Of a stretch of 64,000 nucleotides of DNA, positions 1-11,900 are shown piece by piece. Below the pieces are notes generated by a model, which made no database searches, had not been told where the DNA came from, and was given only the letters and a program-made list of their open reading frames with translations. The position numbers and the translations under genes are program-made. Numbering within the stretch: the stretch's first letter is position 1; each line of letters opens with the position of its first letter. Origin of the DNA: Heterobilharzia americana (lineage: Eukaryota; Platyhelminthes; Trematoda; Strigeidida; Schistosomatidae); the NCBI GenBank assembly GCA_944470555.2, contig OX104127.1, forward strand, positions 43,265,934-43,329,933. The letters are read 5' to 3'.

Positions 1-720
1 CTCTTCCTCTAATTCTCCCATATTTCCTAAATTAGAAGCGCTTAAATCTTGTGATACTTTACACATTATTCCAAGAAATGAATTTATCGTTACTGTTTTT
101 CAATAACTCTCACGAAAATTTTCGAATTCAGGAAAAGGAAATGGACTGTAGAAAAATAATAAAGTATTTATTTTATAAAATAACTCTACAACAATTATTT
201 CAGTCAAGTCCACTGTTTCCTGTGAAGATGACGAAATGGATAATCATCTGTTTTTAAACAAGTATCCCTGTTTAACATCATATTACATACTCCGATAACA
301 TGAAAAACATCATGTGAACAATTTGTAGCTATTTTGTCATGACACTCTTCACAAGAACAGTTCAGTAAGAACGAATACAATTCATTCAAGATTTTCATCA
401 TGAAATTACATAGAAATTCCACATAACCTTCATTCATATTCATGATCATCAAGGTCACATCTTGCTGGTATTTAATACAATGAAGTGGATGATGTTAGAC
501 ATGATTGGATAATATTCATGTAGATATTTTCATCGGAGACATCAAATATAAGTATTAAATGAAATATGTTGTTTGAACTAATGTGTTTACCATTATTGTT
601 CCTTTAACTACTGTTATTATCAAAAATAAAGTAAGGTAATCTAATTCTTCTCCAATTATTGTTGATATTTTCCAATTTTGATTAGGAATTAAATGCATAT
701 AATTCCCTTTACTGTTGAAT
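1..720. other. AT-rich region, nothing recognised
   Basis: I see no conserved coding, RNA or element signature here. Short ORFs on both strands look like chance. Confidence 0.5.
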
Positions 721-1048
721 TTGAGGGTTTGTGAGAATTTGAAGACTTTTCAAGTTAGTATTCATCATGGACTGATATCAGTTGGAAGAACATTGGAAAC
801 CTGCGAGCACTGAACAGCTGTTTCGTCTTAGAATGGGACTCCTCAGCAACCTGCACCCATGACCCCAGCCTCCAAGGATCGGACCCAAGGCCTTCAGGTT
901 TCAGGTTCGATCCTTGGAGGCTGGGGTCATGGGTGCAGGTTGCTGAGGAGTCCCATACTAGGACGAAACAGCTGTTCAGTGCTCGCAGGTTTCCAATGTT
1001 CTTCCAACTGATATCAGTCCATGATGAATACCAACTTGAAAAATTTCC
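721..1048. mobile_element. Palindromic hammerhead-family-2 retroposon (inverted dimer)
   Basis: Two arms in opposite orientation (about 747-875 and 905-1043) are near-perfect reverse complements. Each arm carries the family-2 hallmarks: a 3' tail with ATGATGAATACCAACTTG, a hammerhead core (CTGAGGA / GAAA) and the tRNA-like B-box GGTTCGATCC near the centre. The tRNA-like head is cut short at the middle. The left tail extends to a GTTTGTGAGAATTT end typical of the family. Confidence 0.75.
937..983 (+). ncRNA. Hammerhead ribozyme-like motif, family 2 (core intact)
   Basis: CTGAGGA at 943-949 fits CUGANGA. A GUCC/GGAC stem II follows, then GAAA, then a short stem III and a GUU cleavage triplet ending at 976. 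Stem I pairing is weak here (GU pairs and a mismatch), so activity is uncertain. The left palindrome arm carries the same motif on the minus strand. Confidence 0.5.
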
Positions 1049-1829
1049 TTTTCTTTTTACAAAATCTTGTAGTTAATGTCATGAAAATTATCTGATTGAT
1101 AGACGAATATCTCACTAGGATTACCTAAAGAATTTTATATACTAGACGTCTGGAATGGCTTATTATTCAAAACAAAATGCCATGAAGTTTGCCGATGAAC
1201 AATAGTCGAAAAACAAAAGTAGTGGTCAGTTAGTCTACAAGGAGACAACTTGCAAAAAATGATTTCATCAAATCAATATTTCTTTACTTATATCAGCTGA
1301 ACATTTTCTGTCAGAGAGATTGTTTGATTTGAAGCATTGGAAGATACTGTCGAATAACCTGTTACGTGGACAGTTTCATTGAATTGACTTTCTAAGGTAA
1401 TGTTGTAGTTTTTATTTTATGCATATTTTAATAATCTTAAAATAATGGATTGATTGACAGAGGCAGTCTACGTGATATATTTCGCTTTTAAGTTAATATG
1501 GATAAATTAGCTTTCTATTTATGTCTAGTATAAACATAATGTTTTATAGAGGGTAGTTTGATGCTGTCAATAGGAAATGTCACTTGATATGTACCTCTTA
1601 CCTTTTATCATTCACTGATAGTTTCCAATCAGGTAGTTAGTTCATGCTTCTTCAGTCACTCATATGAATACCGTTCAGTGTTTCATCAGACGATGTCATC
1701 ATGCAACCCATTTGTAATAGATGCCAAATTTCATCAGTCAAAGACATTAGTGAATAACAACAATATTTTTAATTTCTAAAACTTCGGTGTTGACAAAACG
1801 TGTTCCCTTGTAATTAATTTTTTTATTCC
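1049..1829. other. AT-rich spacer, nothing recognised
   Basis: No conserved coding or repeat signature seen. Confidence 0.4.
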
Positions 1830-3880
1830 TTGTGCACATTCATTTGTCTAAATCGGTAAAATTGGTAACCTACGGCCGAAGGTTAGAAAACATCACTGGA
1901 TTTCCGCAACATCATTCGAAACGATTGATTGATACAAGAAGACTGATTTCAGTTATCTCTGACCCCATTAAAGAGCGAAAACAAATTAGACTTAGATTGA
2001 CCAAGAATCTTCGTACCGATCGTATGCAGTGGTCGGTGGCTAGAGTGATGCAAAAGGCATCAGTGTTGGGCAAGATCTAGCAACTGCTTAGGCTTATTAA
2101 AGATACCAACGAAAGAAGACGAAGATTAGTGCAACGACCACCGGAAAGGATGTTCATAACGACTCAGGGTAGGCGATTAAAATGTTGGGCAGAACACTGA
2201 AGCTTAATTCAACTGGCCTACAGCAACGCTTCAGCTGCCTAACATCCCGACTGAACCTGAATGGGATGAAATTGTCAGTCCTCCAACTCTCCTTGAAGTT
2301 GAGGTTGCATCGAACCTGAAGTGATACAGGGCAGCAAAACCTGACAGTTTGCCACCTGAAGTTTCCAGGGATGGAGGTAGAAAAATGATAAATAAAGTGA
2401 CGGGGGTTCAGGTAGTTTATGGGAATCGGAGGTAGTTCCGTCGGACTCACCTGCTTCAATGGTCATCCCAGTCTTCCTCTGACAATCGTAGAGGAATTAG
2501 TTTGACTAATATCGTGTCCAAAATCCTAGAACCCATAGTTATCCGACCGTTAACTGGAGCTCGAGAACAGCGAATTCAAGGGAACTAGGGAGATTTCAGT
2601 TCCTGATGAGAGGTTAATCGATCGAATTTTCACTCACCGACAGCTTCTGGAAAACAAGCATACCTATTGCCGGCGGACACTTGTAATATTTCTTCATCTG
2701 AAGGCGACATTTGACTCTGTCGACTGTGAAGTGTTGTAGCAATATTTGACTGTGAAGGGAGTACCAACCAAGTATATAACGCTAGTCAAAGCTCTCTACT
2801 CGAACTCACACAGCCGTATAAGGGCTTATAGAGAGTTCTCACGTGAACTGACGACAACTAGGGATATTCAGTAACTGTTTAACTTCGTCATTCACATACT
2901 AATGGACAAAACCTTAGGTACGCCTGACTTCATGGGGATGGATATACTTCCTGGACATAATCTGGCTGAGTTGGAGTGTGCAGACGATATTTTTTGGCCA
3001 AGTGAAGACGCTGAGAAAATGCAGGGTATTCTGAATGCGTTGAGGAGAAATCTAAGAATGCTTGGCTGAGATTTTTCGCACCTGGCAAATGTAAGATGAT
3101 GCTCCATGACTGGTCTGCTGCAAGTACTCCCAGTTTGGTAATAGACAGTAGTGATGGGATACGTCAACAACTCCATTTACTTGGGGAGTTGCATCAACCC
3201 AAACGGTTTGGTTAGGGACGAAATCCCAGCTCGGATGCAGAAGGCTCGTTTGACACTTGTCAACTTGCGTTATCTATGTCAACTGGCGAGCTATCCGATT
3301 GCAGGGTGAAGGATGAGTATACTGCTCTGCAGCCTGTTCTGCCTTGTTATATGGCCTTTGAAAGTAGGAGATATGAAGCAGTCACAGGTGCTTGATCATA
3401 GGCACCCTCGTACCATTGCTTGTTTTTGGTGGAATCACCGTGTGAGAAGTGTCGACGTCGGGTGAAAGGCAAGACAGACAGGTCTGTCAATTGATGGGGT
3501 TATGAACCTCAATCGACTGAGATGGCTCGGATATGTACTTACTCTAGGGGAAGTTGGATTAGAATAGGAAAAGGTTCGGAATCGCCAAACTAAGAGGTGG
3601 CACGATTCCATGAAATCTCAGCCGTGTGAGATGTAGAATGTTTGGCTGGGGTTCCCCGATACGATAAAAATCAGTAGTTGAAAACTCTTCGTGACATAGC
3701 AGAAAATCGGTCACAATGGCGCAGATGTATTCACTCCTTGACATCTTCTAAAGCATGAATATTCGCTCTAACCTTCACCTTTTAGAATGTTTATTCTCTC
3801 ATACAACTTTGTCTTCTTTGATATCACTATTTTTCTTGACACCTGTTCCTTGTATACTACTGTGAAGTGTGACAACTTGA
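1830..3880 (+). mobile_element. Decayed non-LTR (RTE-like) retrotransposon, RT and 3' end
   Basis: Translating the plus strand across several frames gives reverse-transcriptase pieces in order: NRRGISLTNIVSKILE near 2490, a LKATFDSVD palm motif near 2700, a degraded ADD region near 2980, and the C-terminal LNRLRWLGYVLTL near 3510. The same C-terminus recurs at 16.5, 18.5, 26.7 and 33.2 kb. Stops and frameshifts are frequent, so this is an old 5'-truncated copy. Clade call is by motif resemblance only. Confidence 0.65.
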
Positions 3881-4606
3881 ACCGCCTTCATATGTAACAA
3901 TGAATTTCACTTTCTCTGTGAAATATATGTAATATTTTCTGTTAACTGAAGAGGTTTAAGTCAATCTCAAACATTCAAATAAGCTTAAAAACTTAGTAAC
4001 AGATTAATTCAATGTGTGTGTGTTTGTCAACTCAAGACCCAAAATGCCTTATTGACTGAGTTAAATTACCGCTAGCAAAGAAAATCTACTATTGAGTTAG
4101 TTGGTTCGATAAGCAAACTAAAATGTGATTCATAGAATTCAAGATCAAAAAGCAAGACACTGGTTGGTATCCAGTACCTTCTTATTGAAGTGAGTTAAAA
4201 TAGTAGATAATATGTGTTAAGTAACTTATCATTCGCAAAATAAAATTAAACACACTGTAAACCATAATGCTTGAAACAAAACAACGGAATTGTCGTTAAA
4301 TGATATGAAAATAGCAAATTAATGATTCAAAAATTCTTAAGTATTAATCATCTTTGAGCTTATAATCTGATGTAAGAATTTCCCACCTTAACATAGGCAG
4401 CATTGTTGTTCAGTTAGCTAGCTAGTATCAATGTTTCGAAAAATATGCAGCTCTCAAATGGATCACTTGAGCTTCTATAGATCGTCAGAAAAGAATTACT
4501 CTGCTGTATCCAAATATTTTAAAAGTAGAAACTTTGACTTTAATAGAATGGCAAAGAATTTTTTTCACAATCACCAACGAAACTATTGATTAAATATTCT
4601 TCAAAA
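3881..4606. other. AT-rich spacer, nothing recognised
   Basis: No coding or element signature seen between the two non-LTR relics. Confidence 0.4.
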
Positions 4607-5690
4607 TTATTATTATTACTAATTTGTCCCTCGGGTTCCTAATAAAATATAGGACTTCACTAGCACGTCTCCATTCAACTCTCTTCTCTGCAATCCTTTT
4701 CAACATCACTCCACAATTACCCACAAGCTCTCATCAATTCCTCCCACAATCTCCTCCATGCCAACCTCGCCTCCCACGCCAAACTCATCTTCCCCCATCT
4801 GGCTTCCACTTCACAGTCTGGGCTAACGCGTGATGTCACCAGTCGGCCTTCTCAGTGCATGAACATCTCCATCTCCACTTCCTTCCACTGCATATTTGTT
4901 CAGCGATAGCTTCTTGCCTCGTTGCTTCGTCGCCAGCCAACCAACCAGCCAGAGTTCCTTCTTCCTAATTCTATCTATTCTCACCATCTGAGCTTCAGTA
5001 ACTAGCCAGCGTAGACAGTTGTTGATGAATGTCTGTAGTTTGTTGGAAGTGCTTTTCGTAGTGTGCCAAGTCTCTCAACAATCACATAGAAGCACTGACT
5101 TACTCGACTGGCATTCGTGTTGAAAATATGCATGATGTTCACGCTTTATGCTGAGTGGAGTGCAGAAGATCTACACACTGCTTTCAGCCTAAACAACGCC
5201 TGTCTTCCTATGTTTCCGATCCTGACTTCGACGTCCTCGTCCTCGTCCTCATCTGTGCCTGTGCCACCACCTCTACTTGAAACGATGCTGCCTAGATAGA
5301 CGTAGGTGAAACAGGCTACTTCCTTTAAGTCTCTCCCGTTGATGGTGATTCGAGCTTGTTATTATTGTTGTTGTTACTGTTGGTGGTGTTGATTGGGTAT
5401 CTTCATCACCTCTGTCTTCTCTACATTCACTTGAATAGTGTCCCGTCTTCGCTGCCCTACCTCGCCTCTTCTGTTAACTTGTTAGTTTTCACCTGTAGAT
5501 CTTCGAGTTTGTGTAGGATTAGGCATAAGTCATTGGCGAAATCCAAATCTTCTAGGTTCTTCTCCGCTGTTCAGCGTATCCCCCTCTTCTTCAAAATTAT
5601 GACTTTGCGATTCACTAGTCTACTTATACTCTGGATAAATAGTTTCGTTCGTTATACATTACCTCCGAGGTTGAAATAGGAATTTTAATT
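4607..5690 (-). mobile_element. 5'-truncated RTE/SR2-like retrotransposon
   Basis: The minus strand reads as the end of an RTE-type RT: a LEDLDFAND..CLI active-site region near 5540, a polyglutamine/asparagine-coding run of CAA/AAC codons near 5370, and the AASFQVEV..AQAQMRTRT block. The 3' end at the left carries an ATT-type repeat (around 4607), as in the copies at 21.5 and 56.0 kb. Stops and frameshifts show it is dead. Confidence 0.7.
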
Positions 5691-6020
5691 AAATCTGACA
5701 GAATGAAATTATATTGCAATGATATTAACCCTAAATGAACAGTACTAGATAAGTTCATTTCTTATGTGCATTAGAAGTAATAAATAAATAAAATTTAACA
5801 TGAGATATTTTGGAAATACGAAACACATCACCAAGTTTTTCGCCGAATCTTCCTTGAATGAATCAACTAATTCCCGATGACATGTAGATTAAGATTATTA
5901 GATTACCTGAACTCGTGAGTAGAGGAAGTGCTACTCCATTTATTTACATTTTCCCTGCATACATAAGTTATATTAAGTCGAAAAAGAAAATAGGTTTATC
6001 ATTTTGACTATCTGTGGTTT
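5691..6020. other. AT-rich spacer
   Basis: Nothing recognised. Confidence 0.4.
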
Positions 6021-6026
6021 GACAGA

Positions 6027-6200
6027 CTAGTATTGATACTGGGTGATGATTGCAGATGAAATGAAAATTAGGACTGCGGTTGGATCTTGTAGCTCAGTTG
6101 GTAGAGCATCAAACCGGAAACCCGGTGGTCGATGGTTCGAATCAGGTTGCGGTCTACATTTTCATCTCACCTTCAATTATCACCCAGTAACAATACATTT
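6027..6200 (+). repeat. Inverted-repeat cassette with tRNA-like sequence
   Basis: An outer inverted repeat, GTATTGATACTGGGTGAT and its near-exact complement ending at GTAACAATAC, encloses an inner ATGAAAAT/ATTTTCAT pair and a tRNA-like core (about 6083-6160). The core has an A-box region (TAGCTCAGTTGGTAGAGC, a perfect D-arm) and a B-box (GGTTCGAATC). The acceptor and T-stem do not pair cleanly, so I read it as a tRNA-derived repeat, not a working tRNA gene. A shortened relative lies at 55.7 kb. Confidence 0.65.
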
Positions 6201-6209
6201 ACTTTCATT

Positions 6210-7009
6210 CACATTACTTCACCTATTGTTGCCACTCAACCAACACGAAAAAATTGACCTATGAAATACACCAACTATTCAAACGTATATAAAACACCCC
6301 ACCTGACAAAATCTCAGTAGGGAATCACACCCGTGAGAAACTGACCGAAAGTTGACTACTTAGACTAGTGATAAATACATAACTTGCTAAAGCTCAAATC
6401 TTAGAGTTATCTAAGACGACCTTATTACGCTTGATAATGCTTTTCAGTTAGGCTAAATATTTCGTCTATGCCAAAACGGACCGAAGAGAAGATAATAGGA
6501 ATCTCAGAAAGTATTATCGGTCGTACTATTTTCTTCATCTAAAAGAGACTTCTTTTCCCAATATGATTGCACTGCTTAGTTTGCGAGCTTTTTATTGACT
6601 GTTCACTCATTTCTGTATGACTCACGGTTCCCAAACAACTTGTTTGTTAAGGGAAGTCAATTATTATGCATTAATCCATTTTCGATGCATGAAATCTATT
6701 ATTTCATATATATCCGACCCCGTAAAAATACAAGGATATTGAGCAATCGGTCTTGTCTTCTGGTACACGGAGAAATAGAAGAAAGACTGCTAGTTATAAA
6801 ATCATCGAGACCTTAAAACGACTACTGTAACCCGGAAACAATATCCGACTTTGGTCATAAATTACTTATCACAATAGAAAGAAAGATGTACATAGAAACT
6901 TTTTATACAAGAAATCAAGCGGGAAAAACATTTTCTGAAATTCTGTTTATCTAGTTAGACACGTGTTAATTGGTAGATAGCGTTCATCAGCTTTGTACAA
7001 TTGTACAAA
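6210..7009. other. Region 3' of NSUN2
   Basis: This is downstream of the NSUN2 stop on the minus strand and probably includes its 3' UTR. A minus-strand AATAAA occurs near 6590, about 420 nt past the stop; whether it is used is unknown. Confidence 0.3.
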
Positions 7010-7222
7010 CTAAGCAGTATCCCCATTGATTTCAGAAGTTTCAGGAGATGTAGAACGTTTAGCTGTATGACCCATGATACATGGCTTAGGTTCAATATTG
7101 GCCAGTCTCATCAAATGTAATCGTTCAAATCGTCCGATATAATGCCGAATACTATTTACTCCACGCCAGCCAGTAAATACCAATCTGCAACGAGGTAAAC
7201 TGTCAGATGTCCACGCTTGATC
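7010..7222 (-). CDS. NSUN2: NSUN2 exon 7 (terminal, with stop)
   Basis: The acceptor CTTTTAG precedes 7222. The exon encodes 70 residues and a TAG stop (7012-7010), including LVFTGWRGVNSIR and RFERLHLMRLANIE, which match the vertebrate LCGWRGKASIR and NERLHYLRMMGLE. It has no methionine to open a long ORF, so an ORF scan misses it. It lies 10.6 kb from exon 6, across the most element-rich intron. Confidence 0.92.
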   Translation of the reverse strand, partial: DQAWTSDSLPRCRLVFTGWRGVNSIRHYIGRFERLHLMRLANIEPKPCIMGHTAKRSTSPETSEINGDTA

Positions 7223-8906
7223 CTAAAAGTTAATAGAAATCCGAAAAAAGTTTCAGTAATTATTTAATCTGGTTTTAAATGACTGAAGTTAGCTAACAAA
7301 CACCATACAAACTTGAATCAAGTGTCTATCTTAGGTCAATATCGCAACTGAATAGAAGTCAATACTACTTCAAAGTTTGAGGTAGTGATATCGAGAAGTT
7401 AAGTATCCAAGGACAAAACGAAACATAAGAGTCCATTACCAACAAAATTTGTGTCAGGAATCTTCACTCTCCTAAAAACAAAATTCGATTAACCTGAATT
7501 AACCTTTCCGCTTACTTTATGTGAGTGATCACTGAATTTCATCGTACGTTGAGTTGGTTAAATGCTCCTATTTCCGAATTTAAATGTCACTCGGAACACA
7601 GAGTAAACAAAAATATGCATCGTTTACGCCAGCACATCAAGTCTGGTTCAACACTTGTAGTTAACGAGTTAAACAGAATTCTTAAGTTATCATATTTTTA
7701 TTCGATTATTAAGAGTTGACAAAACACACAGAATAATTCATTTCCACCAAACCATGACTAGCTTTAGCACTGCGTATTCAATTATTACACTAGGTTAACA
7801 GTAAGTAAGTAAATTTAGATACTGAACTTAATGTGTGACCACTTCCGCTCACTGTGCCATCGAATACGTAATATTTGTCGCACGAAATGTGTCCAACTTG
7901 AACTTGACTTTCTAAGACGGACGCTCGCGGAAAACGGCTATTATAGCCGATTTATCGATAAGAATATGTAAGAAACACATGCGAAACCAGTCACTAGCTC
8001 AGTTTCAAAAAAGACTTTGTTCATGAACCTGGACTTCAAAGGTGACGCAGCATCAGATGTCCTGAAAAATCGTCTTTCCAGATCAATTAGTAGGACCTTT
8101 TTCGCGGCAAAACTTCACTTGATCTTTACCAGGCCACGTCCATGTGTATCTATCAGTTCACCTGCTCCTGTGGAGCGAGGTACGTCGGCCGTAGTCAAAG
8201 ATTGCTGTCAACACGTATATGAGAACATATTCCGGCCTGGTTTAATAAGGTTTAAAGGAAATGCATCAGAAGTTCTATCCTTGAGTATTTAATCGATTCC
8301 AACCATTCAGCCGACCCAAACAAGGATTTCAACGTTGTCTATCGAATTCGCCCTAACACCCCACGTTTCCTCCGTGTTCAGCTTCTAAAAACACCAGAGG
8401 CTTTGGCTGCCTCTGAACTGAAGTCTGAACTTGGTGTGCAAAAGAAGTACGTACAGTCTTTGTCTCTACCTTGGCCTTAATTTATTTTAGTCTTGGTGCG
8501 CTTCGTCCTATTTCTTCATTTTTCACCCCCTTCCCCTTTTTTGTCAGATTAATCTTTGTACTCTTATGTCGTCATTATCACTCTGTTTTTTATAGTTATT
8601 TGTTTCCGGTGTTATTTCATTTGATCTTCCTAATAATCGCAACTTTTAACAAAACATTTCCAATTTGCTTCAATTAACTCGTCTCATTTATATTACCTAA
8701 TCCATTTGGTTGTTTATTAACGTTCTCACTCCTTTTATCTATATACCCTTTATAAACGATTTGAAAGTCTTACGTAACCCCTTTTTGCTACCATTCGACC
8801 TTTACGTCATCAACTATCAACATTATAATTATCACCACCATTATTATTATGGTTTCAAACCCCATTATTTCAGTTAAATCTTCCTCACGGATTACAGTCT
8901 TTAAAT

Positions 8907-8963
<57 letters not shown>

Positions 8964-11900
8964 TTTGATGTCACAATGGGAATAATGAACGTACTTCTAT
9001 AATTATCTAGATATATTATTTCAAGTATTTGCACCAATGTGTGTAACTGAATTCTCAGACTAGTGAAAGAAGTTATTCTTTCAACGTTTGAACCAGATTC
9101 TAAGGTCTCTATGAGTTTATTTATTTTATTTAAAACACAGACTTGTAACAAAAGGATAACCAAGAGATGCACTATACAAAATGCTATAGTAACACCAAAG
9201 ACAAAAGATCATTTAGAAAGAGATTTTTAAAAAATGAGAAGAAACAGGATTATTCAAGAAGCAGTCATAGGTATGCTATATTCAAAGAAGCATTCGCTAC
9301 TTTACTTTTGGATGGCAGCATAGTCGTCACCAGTTTTAATTCTGCTAGCATCCAAGGTCACTGTGTTGTGTGATCTTTCAGAGCCAATGGAGTGAGTTAG
9401 GAGTCAACAATATATGCTAACTCAAGACATCCTCTATCTCATGGTGAAATGTTATACACAGACCACCTCCATTTCTTCTAACTAGTCCCAGGACAAGCGA
9501 ACAGTGACACATCCACATCTTTGAAGCCGGGGTTTCCAGATAACTTCACTCGATGAATGATGATCGTCTCATCAAAATAAGTGAAACTGCCCCCTTCCTA
9601 TTACTTAAATGGTGTTTACACTTGATATAGACTATCCTACTCAGAAAATGGTGATCAAACAGAGAGTTGTCGAACGACCTAAACTCGGATACGCCAGGTT
9701 TCACTAGTGCCCAGTAGGAATATTTGCAATAACAGGTTATATATCCGATCTTTTGCAATCATACGTCAAGATGGTGCCAAGGGTGATTCAGATTGTTATA
9801 CTCGACTGATAGCTTATGACTTGATGTAGTAATCAGGCTTGTATCTCCCGGTAATTTTAAGTTCATCGGAACCGTTATTTCTCCAAATGTTACTATAACA
9901 AAAAGATTTATGGATAGTAATAAGAATAGAAAGATTACCGTCACATGGTGGGGACTAGAGGAAGAAGTCATACTGCTGGCTGAACAGGTTGCGACAGCAG
10001 TATGGTGTTCCCAACGAATGATCAGTATTCTATAGCACTTTCACATCAAAAGGAGGCGTTAAAAAAGGTCTATCCAAAAAACAGCTCTCATTTCTACCTT
10101 GCAGTCTTTTTGTGGAATTTTCTTGTCCAGCGGTAGCGCAATGAAATCTTAATCCAACTATCTTCAAAAAGCAGTAAGTGACAGGCTTCAAGTAGAAGTT
10201 GCTTTAGCTCTTTGAGCATGTTCCGACTATTAATTATCTACTTTCAACTACCTTATCAAAGTAACTTTTACAGTGACGAAAGATGTGAAGTACCAACTTC
10301 CTGCACGCTTGTTGCAGCATGAAAAATACAACCAACTATAACCTACCTTCCTTGCCTTTACGTCCTCGGTAATTTTCAAGTTTCTGATAACAACATTAGA
10401 CACCTTACAGCTTCTCCCTATGTGATCACTGCTAACAATGTTAACAAATCAACTACAATTTCTAGTTTCCTAAAATCACCCTGCTGATTTAACATTGAAG
10501 CTTTCGACGCCCAAACCGTCTGACTGATAGAATAGCAAGGGTTATTTACCAAAATTCTAGAATCTTGTACCATGAATCCATGCTGTTTTTATGAGACGGG
10601 TATATAGTGAATAAACTGGTTATTCAATTTACGTCATTTCAGTAATGTGATGTATCTGAGAAATTTAACTCGAGAATAACTGGAGATTTAGAGACTAGTT
10701 TCCGTGGAATCGTTGTTGTCGGCATTGCCTTAAATCATACGGAAGAAAGAGGATACTAGCCGATAGTCAACTGTCCGACTCAGTGGATCTGGGACTGGAA
10801 AAAATTGACACTCTTCGATGCTTATTCGCCAAGTCCATCCCCCCCCCTCACGCATCTACCGACACCAATGTAGGAGATACAAAAGCTGATCATTACCAAA
10901 AGATTTCCATTTTTCTGTCCAAATAAAAAACGTTCAGACAGAGTAGTAGCAGAGAGCAACTTGAAAACTCAAGTACGGAAGCTGCGCGAATTCAAACGTT
11001 TATTGAAGGGATCTACAGTATCCCGTGCTCACCAGCCAATCGACTTACAATTTTGTCACGAAAGTCACTTGATTATGATGAATGGTAAATACAAGTTTAA
11101 GGAGAAACACTGTCTTAAATGGCGTTCGCTAAAATTAGGCTAACGGAAGATAGAGAAAGATGAGGTTATCAACCAATGCTGGAAAAATTTGGTGGAGAAT
11201 TGCCGATCTTTTTGAGGTACGGGTATGTGCATACTTGTACCTCTGTCCTCCACTGAAATATAAGGACGTCAACCATGTGTGTTTACAGATAAAATAGCAA
11301 AACATTTATCTGAACATAGAACCAAAACTCTTACTCACGAAACCTAAAATAGTATTCAGTCTACTCTAAAACACTGTTAACAACAGCTCCTAACATAAAA
11401 ACAAAGGTCAGCAAAAACAAAACTATAAATCTCACAACCTCATCTAAACTGATTGATTGGTGCTAGAAGATTCATTCAACCCGACTGTGAAGACCATTAA
11501 CAGACAAAGTAAATGCAACATAAATTAACTAATAGTATTGGCAGTCACTGTGAGCAGTGCTGAGTGCCGAAAGCAAAAGAGACACATAAGATGTCAGCAC
11601 TAGATAACATTCGGTAGTTATTCAAATACACTATGCAAAGTTCCAAGTTGATAGGAAATTTAAGAATAAGCACCACGGTGGATGGCAACGAGCTCTGAAG
11701 CGTATAACCATAGATCAAATGACTATTCTGGAAATACTTAGCACAAACTGCAGGTCGTTGCCGAATAAAGTTGATTACCTTCAGTCACTCTTCTCCACAA
11801 ATGTCTATCGAAACATGGGTGTAATAATGCTGCAGGAAAAATGGCTTCATAATCTGTATGATGATGAATTAGTCTTCTTAGATGGTTTCAAATTATTTCG

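Noticed and set aside
6083..6160. A functional tRNA gene
   Set aside because: A- and B-boxes are good, but the acceptor and T-stems do not pair and the sequence sits in a dispersed inverted-repeat cassette.
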